Origin: JAEUHZ01 sp964552795
GTDB lineage: Bacteria; Planctomycetota; UBA1135; GCA-002686595
Assembly: GCA_964552795.1 (NCBI GenBank)
Contig: CAZKIO010000016.1
Coordinates: 10,506-74,505, forward strand
Length of the DNA: 64,000 nucleotides
Direction of reading: 5' to 3'
Positions 46,089 through 54,110 of the stretch are shown here, in pieces (the stretch's first letter is position 1; every line of letters starts with the position of its first letter). The notes beneath the pieces are model-generated. The model was not told where the DNA came from, did no database searches, and was given only the letters and a program-made list of their open reading frames with translations. The position numbers were made by a program, and so were the translations under genes.

Positions 46089-46656
46089 GCGCCTCCTCGC
46101 CTGCCTCCTGCTCGCGTGCGCGTTCCTCGCGCCGCGCGCCGCGGCGCAGGCCCCGGGCGCGCCTGCGCCGCCGGTCGCGGTCGACCTGCAGGTCCGGCTC
46201 AAGGACATCCCGCTCGTCGAGATCGACGGACACATGTACGTGCGGAACGGAGGAGAGCGCCTGGTGCCGGCCGAGGTCTGGCTGGCCGGCCTGCGGAGCG
46301 CGCAGGAGGAACAGCGCCGGCACGGGTTCCTGTTCGTGCTGTTCAACATCACGAAGCCCTGGGGCGTCGCCTGGGTCGCGGTGGGTTTCCTGGGACAGGC
46401 CCTGTTCACCGTCCGCATGCTGCTGCAGTGGTGGGCCAGCGAGCGCGCACGGCGCTCGGTGATCCCCGTCGCGTTCTGGTGGGGCAGCCTGTTCGGAGGC
46501 CTCCTGCTGTTCGTGTACTTCTGCTGGCGCAAGGACATCGTGGGCATCGTGGGCCAGTCCACGGGCCTGTTCGTGTACGCGCGCAACCTGATCCTGATCC
46601 ACCGGCGCGCGGCGTCGCCCGCGCCCGGCGCGGCGAGCGCGCGCGCCGCGACCTGA
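46078..46656 (+). CDS. Lipid A biosynthesis N-terminal domain (LAB_N) membrane protein
   Basis: 192 residues from a GTG overlapping the GT2 gene. A signal-like N-terminus leads to a short soluble region and then the LAB_N motifs: WVAVGFLGQALFTVRMLLQW, SERARRSVIPVAFWWGSLFG and DIVGIVGQSTGLFVYARNL. This domain occurs alone or fused to LpxB and is often found next to polyprenyl-phosphate sugar transferases and ArnT-like genes. It has three helices and no catalytic residues I can identify, so it may flip or hand over the lipid-linked sugar (inference). Together with its neighbours it supports an outer membrane with modified lipid A. Confidence 0.9.
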   Translation: MRVERLLACLLLACAFLAPRAAAQAPGAPAPPVAVDLQVRLKDIPLVEIDGHMYVRNGGERLVPAEVWLAGLRSAQEEQRRHGFLFVLFNITKPWGVAWVAVGFLGQALFTVRMLLQWWASERARRSVIPVAFWWGSLFGGLLLFVYFCWRKDIVGIVGQSTGLFVYARNLILIHRRAASPAPGAASARAAT

Positions 46657-46672
46657 ACCGAGGACACCCTGC

Positions 46673-48379
46673 TTGGTCCGCCACCTCGTCACCAGCGCCC
46701 TGCCCTACGCCAACGGCCCGATCCACTTCGGCCACGTCACGGGCGCCTACCTGCCGGCCGACGTCTACGTGCGCACGCTGCGCATGCTGGGCGAGGAGGT
46801 GCTGTTCGTGTGCGGCGCCGACGAGCACGGCGTGGCCATCACGATCGGCGCGGAGCGGGAGCGCCGGCCGTACCCCGAGTACGTGGCGCACTGGCGCGCA
46901 TCGATCAAGCGCACGTTCGACGCCTTCGGGATCGAGTTCGACGTCTGGTCGGGCACCAGCGTCTGCCCCGAGCACGCCGCCGCGAGCCAGGAGTTCTTCC
47001 GGCGCCTCGACGATCGCGGGTACCTGAAGAAGCGCGAGACCGAGCAGCTCTACTGCACCAAGGACGCGATGTTCCTGGCCGACCGCTACATCGTTGGCAC
47101 CTGCTACGTGTGCGGCCACGAGGAGGCGCGCGGCGACGAGTGCCCCAAGTGCGGCTCGTGGATCGACGCGCTGCTGATGAAGAAGTGCGCGTGCAAGCTG
47201 TGCGGCAGCGCTCCCGAGCGGCGCAGCACGCGCCATTGGTACCTCGACCTGCCGCGGCTGCGCGACGAACGCATCGCGGCCTGGTTCGAGGACCATCCCT
47301 GGCGTCCCAACGTGCGCGCGTTCGTGGCGCAGATGCTCAAGGAGATCCAGCCGCGTCCGATCACGCGCGACATGCAGTGGGGCGTGCCCGTGCCCCCCGA
47401 CCGCGCGGGCGGCGAGAGCGGCAAGGTGCTGTACGTGTGGTTCGACGCCCCCATCGGCTACGTGTCCTTCACGCAGCAGTGGGCGCGCGAGCAGGGCCGC
47501 CCCGAGGACTGGCGCCGCTGGTGGCAGTCGCCCGACACGCGCCTCGTGCACTTCATCGGCAAGGACAACATCCCGTTCCACTGCGTGGTGTTCCCGGCGA
47601 TGCTGCACGGCGTCGGGCAGGACTTCGTGCTGCCCTGGCAGGTGCCGGCCAACGAGTTCTACAACCTCGAGGGCGGCAAGTTCTCGACGTCGGCCGGCTG
47701 GACCATCCCGGTCGAGGACTTCGTCGCGCGCTTCGACGCCGAGGCGGCGCGCTTCCACCTGCTCGTCTCGGCGCCCGAGTCGGCCGACAGCGACTGGCGC
47801 TGGCAGGAGTTCCAGGCGACCAACAACGCGCTGCTCGCCGATACGATCGGCAACCTCGTGACGCGCGTCCTGCGCTTCCTCGACAAGAACCACGGCGGGC
47901 GCGTGCCCGCGATCGATCCCCGGCACGTCGAGCAGCTCGACCGCTGCATCCTGACCGAGTGCGGCCCGTTCGGCGATCCGGCCGAGCACGTGCGCGAGTT
48001 CCGCTTCCGCCGCGCGGCGGAGGAACTCGTCGCCTGCGCGCGCGTCGCCAACGTGTTCGTCGACCGCATGGCTCCCTGGGCGCTGCGCAAGACCGACCCG
48101 GAGCTGTCGGCCGGCGTCCTCAACACGAGCTGCGAGTGGCTGGCCTGGCTGGCGCGCTGGATGGCCCCGTTCCTGCCCGGCAAGGCGCAGAAGCTGTGGG
48201 CGATGCTCGGCCAGACCGGCGCCGTCGCGGCCGAGCGCTGGCCCGGCGTGCCGGCTCACGGACGCTGGCGCGCGCTCGCCGCCGATCAGAGGCTGGGCAC
48301 GGTCGAAGGCCTGTTCGCGAAGATCGACGACGCGACGGTCGCGGCCGAAGTCGCCGCCCTGGAAGCCCGCCGCGGCTGA
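46673..48379 (+). CDS. metG: Methionyl-tRNA synthetase
   Basis: 568 residues from TTG, with GAGGA upstream. HIGH-type motif HFGHVTG, DEHGVAI, a four-cysteine zinc knuckle (CYVCGHEEARGDECPKCGSW) plus a second CxxC pair (CACKLCGS), WFDAPIGYVSF and HFIGKDNIPFH are present. The KMSKS loop reads GGKFSTSAG, an accepted variant. The anticodon-binding helical domain follows; the C-terminal dimerisation (Trbp111) domain is absent. It charges tRNA-Met and initiator tRNA. It follows the LpxB-N-like gene by 16 bases and may be cotranscribed, though functionally unrelated. Confidence 0.97.
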   Translation: MVRHLVTSALPYANGPIHFGHVTGAYLPADVYVRTLRMLGEEVLFVCGADEHGVAITIGAERERRPYPEYVAHWRASIKRTFDAFGIEFDVWSGTSVCPEHAAASQEFFRRLDDRGYLKKRETEQLYCTKDAMFLADRYIVGTCYVCGHEEARGDECPKCGSWIDALLMKKCACKLCGSAPERRSTRHWYLDLPRLRDERIAAWFEDHPWRPNVRAFVAQMLKEIQPRPITRDMQWGVPVPPDRAGGESGKVLYVWFDAPIGYVSFTQQWAREQGRPEDWRRWWQSPDTRLVHFIGKDNIPFHCVVFPAMLHGVGQDFVLPWQVPANEFYNLEGGKFSTSAGWTIPVEDFVARFDAEAARFHLLVSAPESADSDWRWQEFQATNNALLADTIGNLVTRVLRFLDKNHGGRVPAIDPRHVEQLDRCILTECGPFGDPAEHVREFRFRRAAEELVACARVANVFVDRMAPWALRKTDPELSAGVLNTSCEWLAWLARWMAPFLPGKAQKLWAMLGQTGAVAAERWPGVPAHGRWRALAADQRLGTVEGLFAKIDDATVAAEVAALEARRG

Positions 48380-48408
48380 TTCCGACTGCGACCGGCGGCC
48401 CGGAACGA

Positions 48409-48444
48409 CGATCGGCCCCCACGGCCAGGCCGGGGAGCCGATCG
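48409..48444. terminator. Hairpin between convergent metG and HU genes
   Basis: CGATCGGC (48409-48416) plus CCCC pairs with GGGG-A-GCCGATCG (48432-48444), a 12-bp stem with one bulge. Probably a bidirectional terminator. Confidence 0.55.
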
Positions 48445-48483
48445 ATGTGCATGCAGGGATGTTCGGGGGTCCGGCGGACCGGA

Positions 48484-48753
48484 TCAGAGCGATTCCTTGA
48501 GCGCCTTGCCGACGCGGAAACCGACGCGATGGCCGGCCGCGATCTCGATCGCCTCCCCGGTGTGCGGGTTCCGGCCCAGACGCGCCTTGCGCTTCTTGAG
48601 CTCGAAGGTCCCGAAGCCGGTGAGGGTGACGCCCTGGTCCTCCTGGAGGCCCTTCTTGATCCCGTTGAGGACAGTCTCAACCAGGAGCGCCGCCTGGAGC
48701 TTCGACGTGCGAAGCTCCTCGGCGACGTAGTTGATGAGGTGGCTCTTGTTCAT
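48484..48753 (-). CDS. HU-family nucleoid protein
   Basis: 89 residues, the standard HU length. MNKSHLINYVAEEL begins the first helix; GVTLTGFGTFELKKRKARLG and RNPHTGEAIEI form the beta-arm with the conserved RNPxTG, and GFRVGKALKESL ends the protein. It bends and compacts DNA as a dimer. GAGGAGG lies seven bases before the ATG. It is 21 bases downstream of the basic histone H1-like gene on the same strand, so the two nucleoid proteins are probably coexpressed. Confidence 0.96.
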   Translation of the reverse strand: MNKSHLINYVAEELRTSKLQAALLVETVLNGIKKGLQEDQGVTLTGFGTFELKKRKARLGRNPHTGEAIEIAAGHRVGFRVGKALKESL

Positions 48754-48774
48754 TCCGGAGCCTCCTCGTCAACC

Positions 48775-48921
48775 TCACTTGGCGGCGGCCTTGCGGCGAG
48801 CCTTCTTGCGACCGCGCTTCTTCTTGCCGGCCTTCTTGGCCGCCTTGCGCGCGCCCTTCTTGGCCGCCTTGCGGGCACCCTTCTTGGCTGCCTTCTTCCT
48901 GGTCTTCTTCTTCATCGCCAT
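48775..48921 (-). CDS. Small Lys/Ala-rich histone H1-like protein
   Basis: 48 residues from ATG at 48921, with AAGGAG nine bases upstream. The sequence is nearly all Lys, Ala, Arg and Gly, built from the repeated unit KKGARKAAKK, as in the C-terminal tails of histone H1 and the bacterial Hc1/AlgP group. It has no fold of its own and should bind DNA by charge. It directly precedes HU (21-bp gap). Similar basic proteins in other bacteria condense DNA or regulate it nonspecifically. The gene is too short for many pipelines, but its ribosome site and repeat structure make it real. Confidence 0.8.
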   Translation of the reverse strand: MAMKKKTRKKAAKKGARKAAKKGARKAAKKAGKKKRGRKKARRKAAAK

Positions 48922-49335
48922 CTGGAAAAACTCCTTGGACTCTGGGTCCGTGGTAATGCGCCTGGAAGGCGCAATGGCCACGACATCGCAAGAGTCATCG
49001 GCGGGAGACCTACGGATCTTTCCATCCCACCCGGAAACTTCCACTACCTTCAGCGTCTCGCGGCGCTTTGCCACGAGTTTCCATCCCGCATTCGAGGACT
49101 TGGGCCTGCGCGGAGCACGCGCGAAGCGCGCGCTGGGCGCCGCGTCGCGCAGCGCAGGCGCACGCCGCAAACCTACCGAGGCACTGGACTTCCGCGCGTG
49201 ATCGCGCAGTTCGCAGCGCGCCGGGCGGAGAGCGGCCGATCCACGCGCGGCGCAGCGCGCAGCCTGCGGCGCTTCCCCAGACCGTGATTCCCATTTCTGG
49301 GCATGACGCACAGATCACCTGTGGAAAGTAGGAAA
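48922..49335. other. Leader region of the nucleoid-protein genes, no gene seen
   Basis: About 414 bases between the H1-like gene and the Roadblock operon terminator. The stretch 48940-49080 is noticeably less GC-rich than the rest of the window, with an unusual number of T and A bases; it lies directly upstream of the H1-like gene and is open in frame with it, but the strong ribosome site favours treating it as 5' leader or promoter. No consensus promoter could be picked. The remaining part is GC-rich with small inverted repeats and nothing recognisable. Confidence 0.5.
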
Positions 49336-49363
49336 GGCCGCGTCCCAATTGTGGGACGCGGCC
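49336..49363 (-). terminator. Perfect 12-bp hairpin ending the GTPase/Roadblock operon
   Basis: GGCCGCGTCCCA-ATTG-TGGGACGCGGCC on 49336-49363, 24 bases after the stop of the last operon gene (49388). On the minus strand it is followed by a T/C-rich run (TTTCCTACTTTCC), the nearest thing to a classical terminator in the window. Confidence 0.7.
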
Positions 49364-49387
49364 CTCCGTTGCCCGTCGAGGGACACT

Positions 49388-49891
49388 TCAGAACAAGCGG
49401 TCGAGCGCGGCGTTGGCGCTCGCGGTGAAGTCGCTCGAGAGGCCGCCGGACGCGTCCGGCGCGCGGGCGTCGATCGCCTGCAGGATCTCGACGATCGAGC
49501 GCACCGCTTCCACGGCGTAGTAGCGCACCATGCCCAGGTTCGTGCGCTGGTCGAAGACCATCGCGAGCAGGGCACGATCGCCGACCAGCGCGATCTGGAT
49601 GCTCTCGCGCTGTCCCTGGTGGAACATCGTGGTGAACTCCTCCTCGCCCAGGAGGCGCGCCATCTCGCGGGTGGCCGCGAAGGATCCGGCAATGAGCGCC
49701 GCGATCGAGTCGATCGACTGCTGTGCCGCGTCGCCGCGCCGGGTCACCATGTGCCCGTCGCGGTCCACGAGCAGGGCGCAGCGCGCGCCCGAGAGCTCGA
49801 GGAAGGCGTCGAGTTCGCCGTCGATCTTCTCGACGTCGCGTTCGTAGTAGACGAGGCGGTCCGCGCGCAGTGTCTGGTCCATAGGTGCCAT
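49388..49891 (-). CDS. Roadblock/LC7 domain protein (second MglB-like subunit)
   Basis: 167 residues. The Roadblock fold covers residues 25-150: FLELSGARCALLVDRDGHMV, AAQQSIDSIAALIAGSFAAT and SIQIALVGDRALLAMVFDQ, a typical order of strand, helix and strand pair. Long N- and C-terminal helices extend it. Roadblock proteins such as MglB act as dimers on MglA-type GTPases. It is the last gene of the five-gene operon, 14 bases after the GTPase gene, and is followed by a strong terminator. Together with the upstream Roadblock protein it gives the GTPase at least two possible partners. Two in-frame ATG codons exist; the first is used. Confidence 0.9.
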   Translation of the reverse strand: MAPMDQTLRADRLVYYERDVEKIDGELDAFLELSGARCALLVDRDGHMVTRRGDAAQQSIDSIAALIAGSFAATREMARLLGEEEFTTMFHQGQRESIQIALVGDRALLAMVFDQRTNLGMVRYYAVEAVRSIVEILQAIDARAPDASGGLSSDFTASANAALDRLF

Positions 49892-49905
49892 GGTGCTTAC
49901 CTCGC

Positions 49906-51318
49906 TCAGAGAACGGCCAGGACCATCTTCGCCACGACGGCGCCGACGCCCAACGCAACGACGACGAAGACGGCTGTGTACATCAGGCGCCGCTTGCCCC
50001 CGCCAGGGGTGGCCATCGGCTGATTGCGCGGCTGGATCCGCTGCCCCGGCTCCACGCCGGCACTGCGTGCGCCCGGAGCCATGCGGCTCGCGGCCGCGCG
50101 CGCCGGAGCCGGCTGCCCGGCGCCGTCCGCCCGTCCCCCCGGCCGGACCGGTGCGCGTCCCGGCGCGTTCATCGGAGCGGCGGGCCCGCGCGGCGCGACG
50201 CCCTGGGTCTGCGACGACATCTGCGGCGCGCGCTGCATCCCCGTCTGGTGCAGGTGGGCCGGCGCTCCGAGCGAGCTCTGCATCGGCGCCATGCCGAGCG
50301 TGCGCTGCATCGGCTGCTGCGCCATGGTCGGCGGTTGCATCGCGGGCGGCTGCATTCCGATCGGCTGCCCGGGCGACTGCTGCTGCGGGACGAAGCCCTG
50401 CGGCGCGATACCCTGCGGCGCGATGCCCTGCGGCGGGGCGTGCACCGAGGTGCGTGCCAGCGCGTCCGGGTGCGCGGGCGCCTGAGGTCCGCCCGGAGCG
50501 GGCCGCTGCATCGAGAGCGGCGCGTGGCCCTGCGCCGCGGCGTTCTGCAGCGGCTGGACGCCCGCCCCCACGGGGCTCGCCTGCATCGGGATCGCGCGCG
50601 GCTGCTGCTGCGGGAGCGGCGCGGCCGGTTGGGACGGAGCCTGCGGCAGGCTGCGCGCCGCGGGCGCGGAAGGCGCGGCGTGGTAGCCGGTCTGCGAGAG
50701 GCCCGCCGCGGCCGCCGGAGCACCGCCCGGCCGGCTGTTGGAGTGGATCGTCTCCAGCACGCGCGCGGCCAGTCCCTTCAGCGTCGGGAACACGCCCTGG
50801 CCGGTGTTGGCCGTGGCCTCGAAGGTCGGCACGCCCCAGGGGTTGAGCAGCTTGTTGAGCTCCTCGACAGGCAGGGCGTCGGGCAGGTCGCGCTTGTTGT
50901 ACTGGATGATCAGCGGGAGCTGGCTGAGCTGCTTGCCGTACTCCGCCAGGTTCTGCTCGAGGTTGCGCATGGACTCGAGGTTCTCCTCGACCATGGCGGC
51001 GGAGGAGTCGGCGACGAACACGACGCCGTCCACGCCCTGCAGCACGAGCTTGCGCGTCGAGTTGTAGTAGACCTGGCCCGGCACCGTGTAGAGCTGGAAG
51101 CACGTGCGCATGCCCGCCACCGTGCCCAGGTCGAGCGGCATGAAGTCGAAGAACAGCGTGCGGTCGCCGTCGGTGCTGATGCTCGTCAGGTCACCGCGGT
51201 TGGCGACGGGCGCGCGCTGGTGCACGACCTCGAGGTTGGTCGTCTTGCCCGACATCCCCGGGCCGTAGTAGACGATCTTGGCGTTGACTTGCTTCTGCGC
51301 GAAGTTGATCTGGACCAT
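49906..51318 (-). CDS. MglA-family small GTPase with long linker and C-terminal membrane tail
   Basis: 470 residues, more than twice the usual MglA length of about 195. Residues 1-193 are a full MglA domain: P-loop GPGMSGKTTN (Gly19, Lys25), the switch I region GDRTLFFDFMPLDLG with Arg53 and Thr54, switch II TVPGQVYYNSTRK with Gln82, and the base motif NKRD at 141-144. These are the numbered positions of Myxococcus MglA, including the Arg53 and Gln82 used for hydrolysis, so it should be an active GTPase. Residues 194-442 are a Pro/Gln/Ala/Met-rich, probably disordered linker with small repeats (PQGIAPQGIAPQG). Residues about 446-468 form one hydrophobic helix at the C-terminus, a tail anchor. 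Three bases separate it from the upstream MglB-like gene. Confidence 0.93.
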   Translation of the reverse strand: MVQINFAQKQVNAKIVYYGPGMSGKTTNLEVVHQRAPVANRGDLTSISTDGDRTLFFDFMPLDLGTVAGMRTCFQLYTVPGQVYYNSTRKLVLQGVDGVVFVADSSAAMVEENLESMRNLEQNLAEYGKQLSQLPLIIQYNKRDLPDALPVEELNKLLNPWGVPTFEATANTGQGVFPTLKGLAARVLETIHSNSRPGGAPAAAAGLSQTGYHAAPSAPAARSLPQAPSQPAAPLPQQQPRAIPMQASPVGAGVQPLQNAAAQGHAPLSMQRPAPGGPQAPAHPDALARTSVHAPPQGIAPQGIAPQGFVPQQQSPGQPIGMQPPAMQPPTMAQQPMQRTLGMAPMQSSLGAPAHLHQTGMQRAPQMSSQTQGVAPRGPAAPMNAPGRAPVRPGGRADGAGQPAPARAAASRMAPGARSAGVEPGQRIQPRNQPMATPGGGKRRLMYTAVFVVVALGVGAVVAKMVLAVL

Positions 51319-51321
51319 GGT

Positions 51322-51840
51322 TCATTCCCCAGAGGTCTGTGGGGAGCCGTCCCCGGTGATCGCGATTTCCTGACCGGCGTCCTCGGCGAGGACCGGCATG
51401 CGAGTGGAGCTGGATTCCCGCGACGGGAGCGCCGCGGGCGGTTGATCGTTGCCGGCGCTGCCGCGCTGGGTCTCGGCGCGGCGCTGGCGCTCCATGCGCG
51501 CGACCGCGGCCTCCATCGGCATGCGCAGCTCGTCGACGTTGGCGCCGCTGTCGAGCACGACCACCAGCAGCGCGCCCGGAGCGTGCATCGCCACGAGGTT
51601 CCCGCGCGCCGCGCGCAGCACCAGGTGACGCGGCGCGCCCCAGGTCAGCGGCGCCACCGCGCGGTCGATCTCGGCGACCCAGCCCGAGGCCAGGGCGGCC
51701 AGGGCGTCGTGCTCGTCCACGCCGCCCTCGCCCGAGGTCGAACCGCTGCCGCGGACCGTGATCGGCACGCCGTCGGTGGTCACGAGCGCTACGGTGCGCA
51801 CGCCGGCCATGTGCGCCAGGGTGTCCAGGACATGGTTCAC
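51322..51840 (-). CDS. MglB-like Roadblock/LC7 protein
   Basis: 172 residues from a GTG overlapping the upstream TPR gene (GTGA, 51837-51840). Residues 1-115 are a compact Roadblock domain (VLDTLAHMAGVRTVALVTTDG, ALAALASGWVAEID, HLVLRAARGNLVAMHAPGA, LLVVVLDSGANV), followed by a helix and a disordered tail rich in Ser/Pro. It lies three bases before the GTPase gene, the position MglB has relative to MglA in Myxococcus and Thermus. MglB dimers stimulate MglA hydrolysis; a GAP role here is inferred from family and position. Confidence 0.9.
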   Translation of the reverse strand: MNHVLDTLAHMAGVRTVALVTTDGVPITVRGSGSTSGEGGVDEHDALAALASGWVAEIDRAVAPLTWGAPRHLVLRAARGNLVAMHAPGALLVVVLDSGANVDELRMPMEAAVARMERQRRAETQRGSAGNDQPPAALPSRESSSTRMPVLAEDAGQEIAITGDGSPQTSGE

Positions 51841-52916
51841 GGCTTCACCTCTCCGGTCGTGGCGCTGGTCGCCAGTTCGCGCAGTCTCTGCTCTTGTCGC
51901 GGGCCCACGCGGCTCTCGCTCCACAGCGCGCACGAGCTCTGCTCGGACGTCACCACGAGCAGGGTCCCGAAGTCGCCTTCGAGCGTGGCGCCCTTCGCCG
52001 TGCCCAGGCCCAGCCTGCGCGCCGCGGCGCGGCAACTGCCGACGATCTCGCGCACGCCGCGCGCCGCGCGCTCGGCCGTCGCGCCCTTGGGTCCCTGGAC
52101 GAGCGCGGTCGAGCCGCGCACGTAGAAGGCCGCGTTGACCTCGGGCTCGTCGACCATCGACTGCAGCAGCGGCCGCACGTTCCCGGTCGCAGCGCCCGGC
52201 TCGGGCTCGGGCTCGTCGTCCACGAACCGCCCGGTGCGTTCGACGTCCCGCAGGGCGCGCTCGACGGTCTTGGCGTTGTCCGAGAGCACGACCACGGTGC
52301 GGAAGCGCGCCTCCAGCGCCGCGTCGCCGGGCGTGTACTCCAAGAGACGGGCCAGCGCGCGGCGGACCTCGGACCACGCGCCGATGCGCGAGGCCAGTTC
52401 CAGGCGCAGACGCACGGGCCGCGGATCGCCCGGCAGCGCTTCCTCGACGGACTGCACCAGGTCGAAGGCCAGGCGTCCGTCGTCGCGGCGGCGGTCGGTG
52501 AAGAAGCGCCGCGCGCGCGCCAGGGCGCAATAGTACTGGGCCTCGCCGCTGGGCACGGCCTGGTTCCACTCCGTCGCGACCTCCTCGGCGCGGGCGAAGC
52601 GGCCGGCCTCGATCAGGAGATCGCAGAACTCCTGCCACAGCGCTGGCCGCGGCGAGTCGCGCAGGTCCTGCTGCAGGTCGCGGATGCGGCCCTCCAGCCG
52701 CAGCGACCGCGCGCGCGCGGCGAGTCGCGCGAGTTCCGTGTCTCCCGGGAAGAGACGCAGGCCTTCCGCGGTGACGCGCTCGACCTCGTCGAGGCGTCCG
52801 CGCGAGGCGTGCTCCTGCGCGAGCTCGGCGTAGGCCCGCGGCGTGGGGTCCTCCGAGAGCCGTCGCGAGGCGGCGCGCACGCGGCTCGAGGACAGGATGC
52901 GACTGAGGAAGCTCAT
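51837..52916 (-). CDS. TPR-like protein with C-terminal Roadblock-like domain
   Basis: 359 residues from ATG at 52916, overlapping the upstream gene's stop (ATGA). Residues 1-240 are helical hairpins with TPR-like spacing (AYAELAQEHASRGRLDEVERV, LWQEFCDLLIEAGRFARAEEV), and 255-345 have the strand-helix-strand pattern of Roadblock domains (LQSMVDEPEVNAAFYVRGST, GTLLVVTSEQSS). No signal peptide or membrane helix. It would be a third Roadblock-type partner for the GTPase, carrying its own protein-interaction arm. The Roadblock assignment is by pattern, not strong motifs. Confidence 0.72.
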   Translation of the reverse strand: MSFLSRILSSSRVRAASRRLSEDPTPRAYAELAQEHASRGRLDEVERVTAEGLRLFPGDTELARLAARARSLRLEGRIRDLQQDLRDSPRPALWQEFCDLLIEAGRFARAEEVATEWNQAVPSGEAQYYCALARARRFFTDRRRDDGRLAFDLVQSVEEALPGDPRPVRLRLELASRIGAWSEVRRALARLLEYTPGDAALEARFRTVVVLSDNAKTVERALRDVERTGRFVDDEPEPEPGAATGNVRPLLQSMVDEPEVNAAFYVRGSTALVQGPKGATAERAARGVREIVGSCRAAARRLGLGTAKGATLEGDFGTLLVVTSEQSSCALWSESRVGPRQEQRLRELATSATTGEVKP

Positions 52917-54001
52917 CGGGCCGGATTCCTTTCTTCGGGATGCTCCTCGAGCCAGGCCGCGATCGCCGTCACGTTGGACGCGATCTCGTCTCGCCTGCTC
53001 CATGCGGGTCCGCCCAGTTCGAGCGCCCGGCGCAGATCGTCGAGCGCCGCGCCGAACCGGCCCTGCTTGGCCAGCAGGAGTCCGCGGCTGCCGAGCGCCT
53101 CGGCCTCGTCCCGGGTGCGCGCGGCGGCCTGCTCGACCTCGCGGCGCGCCTGCTCCTGGCTGCGCTCGGTGCTGGCGATGCGGTTCTGCAGGCGCGAACG
53201 CTCGCGCAGCGCGAGGGGCATCCCCAGCCAGGCCTTCTCGCGCGCCACGAGGTCGTCGATCGCATCGACGCGCGCGCGCATCGCGGCGAGGTCGCCGCTC
53301 GAGGCCAGCGGGATCGCCCGGTAGCGCGCCCGCACGCTGTTCTCGCGCCAGACCAGGCCGGCGACTGCAGAGGAGAGCACCACGGCGATCGCGAACAGCT
53401 TGAGGCGGCGGGCCGCGCGCACGCGGCCGGCCTGCTGCTCCCAGCGCAGGTCGCGGATCATGCGCGCGACGTCCGTGCGCTTGCGATCACGGCCCAGGAT
53501 CGCGCGCAGCGACTTGATGGCCGCTTCGCGATCGCCGCGCGCGAGCGCGCGCTCGGCGTCGCGCATCAGTTCCTCCGGCCCCGGCGGCGCGATCGTGCCT
53601 CCGCGCGCGTCCTTCTCCGGCGCGGGCGCCTGCGGCCGCACGCCGGCGGCGAGCCCCGAGTCCGTGATCGCGCGGCGCAGCCCGGCCGCGCGCGCCGTCT
53701 GGCCGGACTGCTCCAGGAGGAGCGCCAGCCGCTCGCCTTCGGTCGGCAGCGAGATCCGGTTCAGTTCCAGGACCGACGGGTGCGCCAGGCCCAGGATCAG
53801 GAGGGCCTCGAGCCGCCGCGGATCGAGCGGCGTCTGGCACAGCGCCTCCAGGAGCGCGCGCGCGAAAGCCTCGGCCGTCCCCGCGTCGTACTCCTCGGCG
53901 GCGTGGCGCACGCTCTGCGCGAGCCCGGCGCCGTCACCCCGCGTGAGGGTGGCGACGACGTCGTCGACCTGGCGTTCGGCGTCTGCGGCTTGGGAGTTCA
54001 C
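52913..54001 (-). CDS. Membrane-anchored helical repeat protein heading the GTPase operon
   Basis: 362 residues from GTG at 54001; the next gene overlaps its stop by 4 bases. Residues 1-190 are helical and charged, with a J-like or TPR-like stretch around ELMRDAERALARGDREAAIK. One hydrophobic helix at about 198-217 (LKLFAIAVVLSSAVAGLVW) is followed by a basic residue cluster and a helical C-terminal part with a TPR-like unit (GLLLAKQGRFGAALDDLRRA). It has no signal peptide, so the N-terminal domain is probably cytoplasmic. It may anchor the GTPase and Roadblock complex at the inner membrane. Family not recognised. Confidence 0.72.
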   Translation of the reverse strand: MNSQAADAERQVDDVVATLTRGDGAGLAQSVRHAAEEYDAGTAEAFARALLEALCQTPLDPRRLEALLILGLAHPSVLELNRISLPTEGERLALLLEQSGQTARAAGLRRAITDSGLAAGVRPQAPAPEKDARGGTIAPPGPEELMRDAERALARGDREAAIKSLRAILGRDRKRTDVARMIRDLRWEQQAGRVRAARRLKLFAIAVVLSSAVAGLVWRENSVRARYRAIPLASSGDLAAMRARVDAIDDLVAREKAWLGMPLALRERSRLQNRIASTERSQEQARREVEQAAARTRDEAEALGSRGLLLAKQGRFGAALDDLRRALELGGPAWSRRDEIASNVTAIAAWLEEHPEERNPAR

Positions 54002-54110
54002 GCGTCGTGGGGATGCCGCCCCCGCACGGGGAGCGGCCAGCACCGGGTCCCTGTCGGCCAGCCCGTCGGGCCTACTGAAGGCCGGCCGGGATCGGCCTCC
54101 TGCAAAGCGA

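Noticed and set aside
46673..48379. KFSTS in place of KMSKS in metG as a loss of function
   Set aside because: The loop tolerates such changes in this enzyme class and all other motifs are intact; treated as an active synthetase.
48922..49311. In-frame N-terminal extension of the H1-like protein by 130 codons
   Set aside because: AAGGAG nine bases before the internal ATG and the family-typical short basic protein favour the later start. The extension has no recognisable content, although its lower GC is odd.
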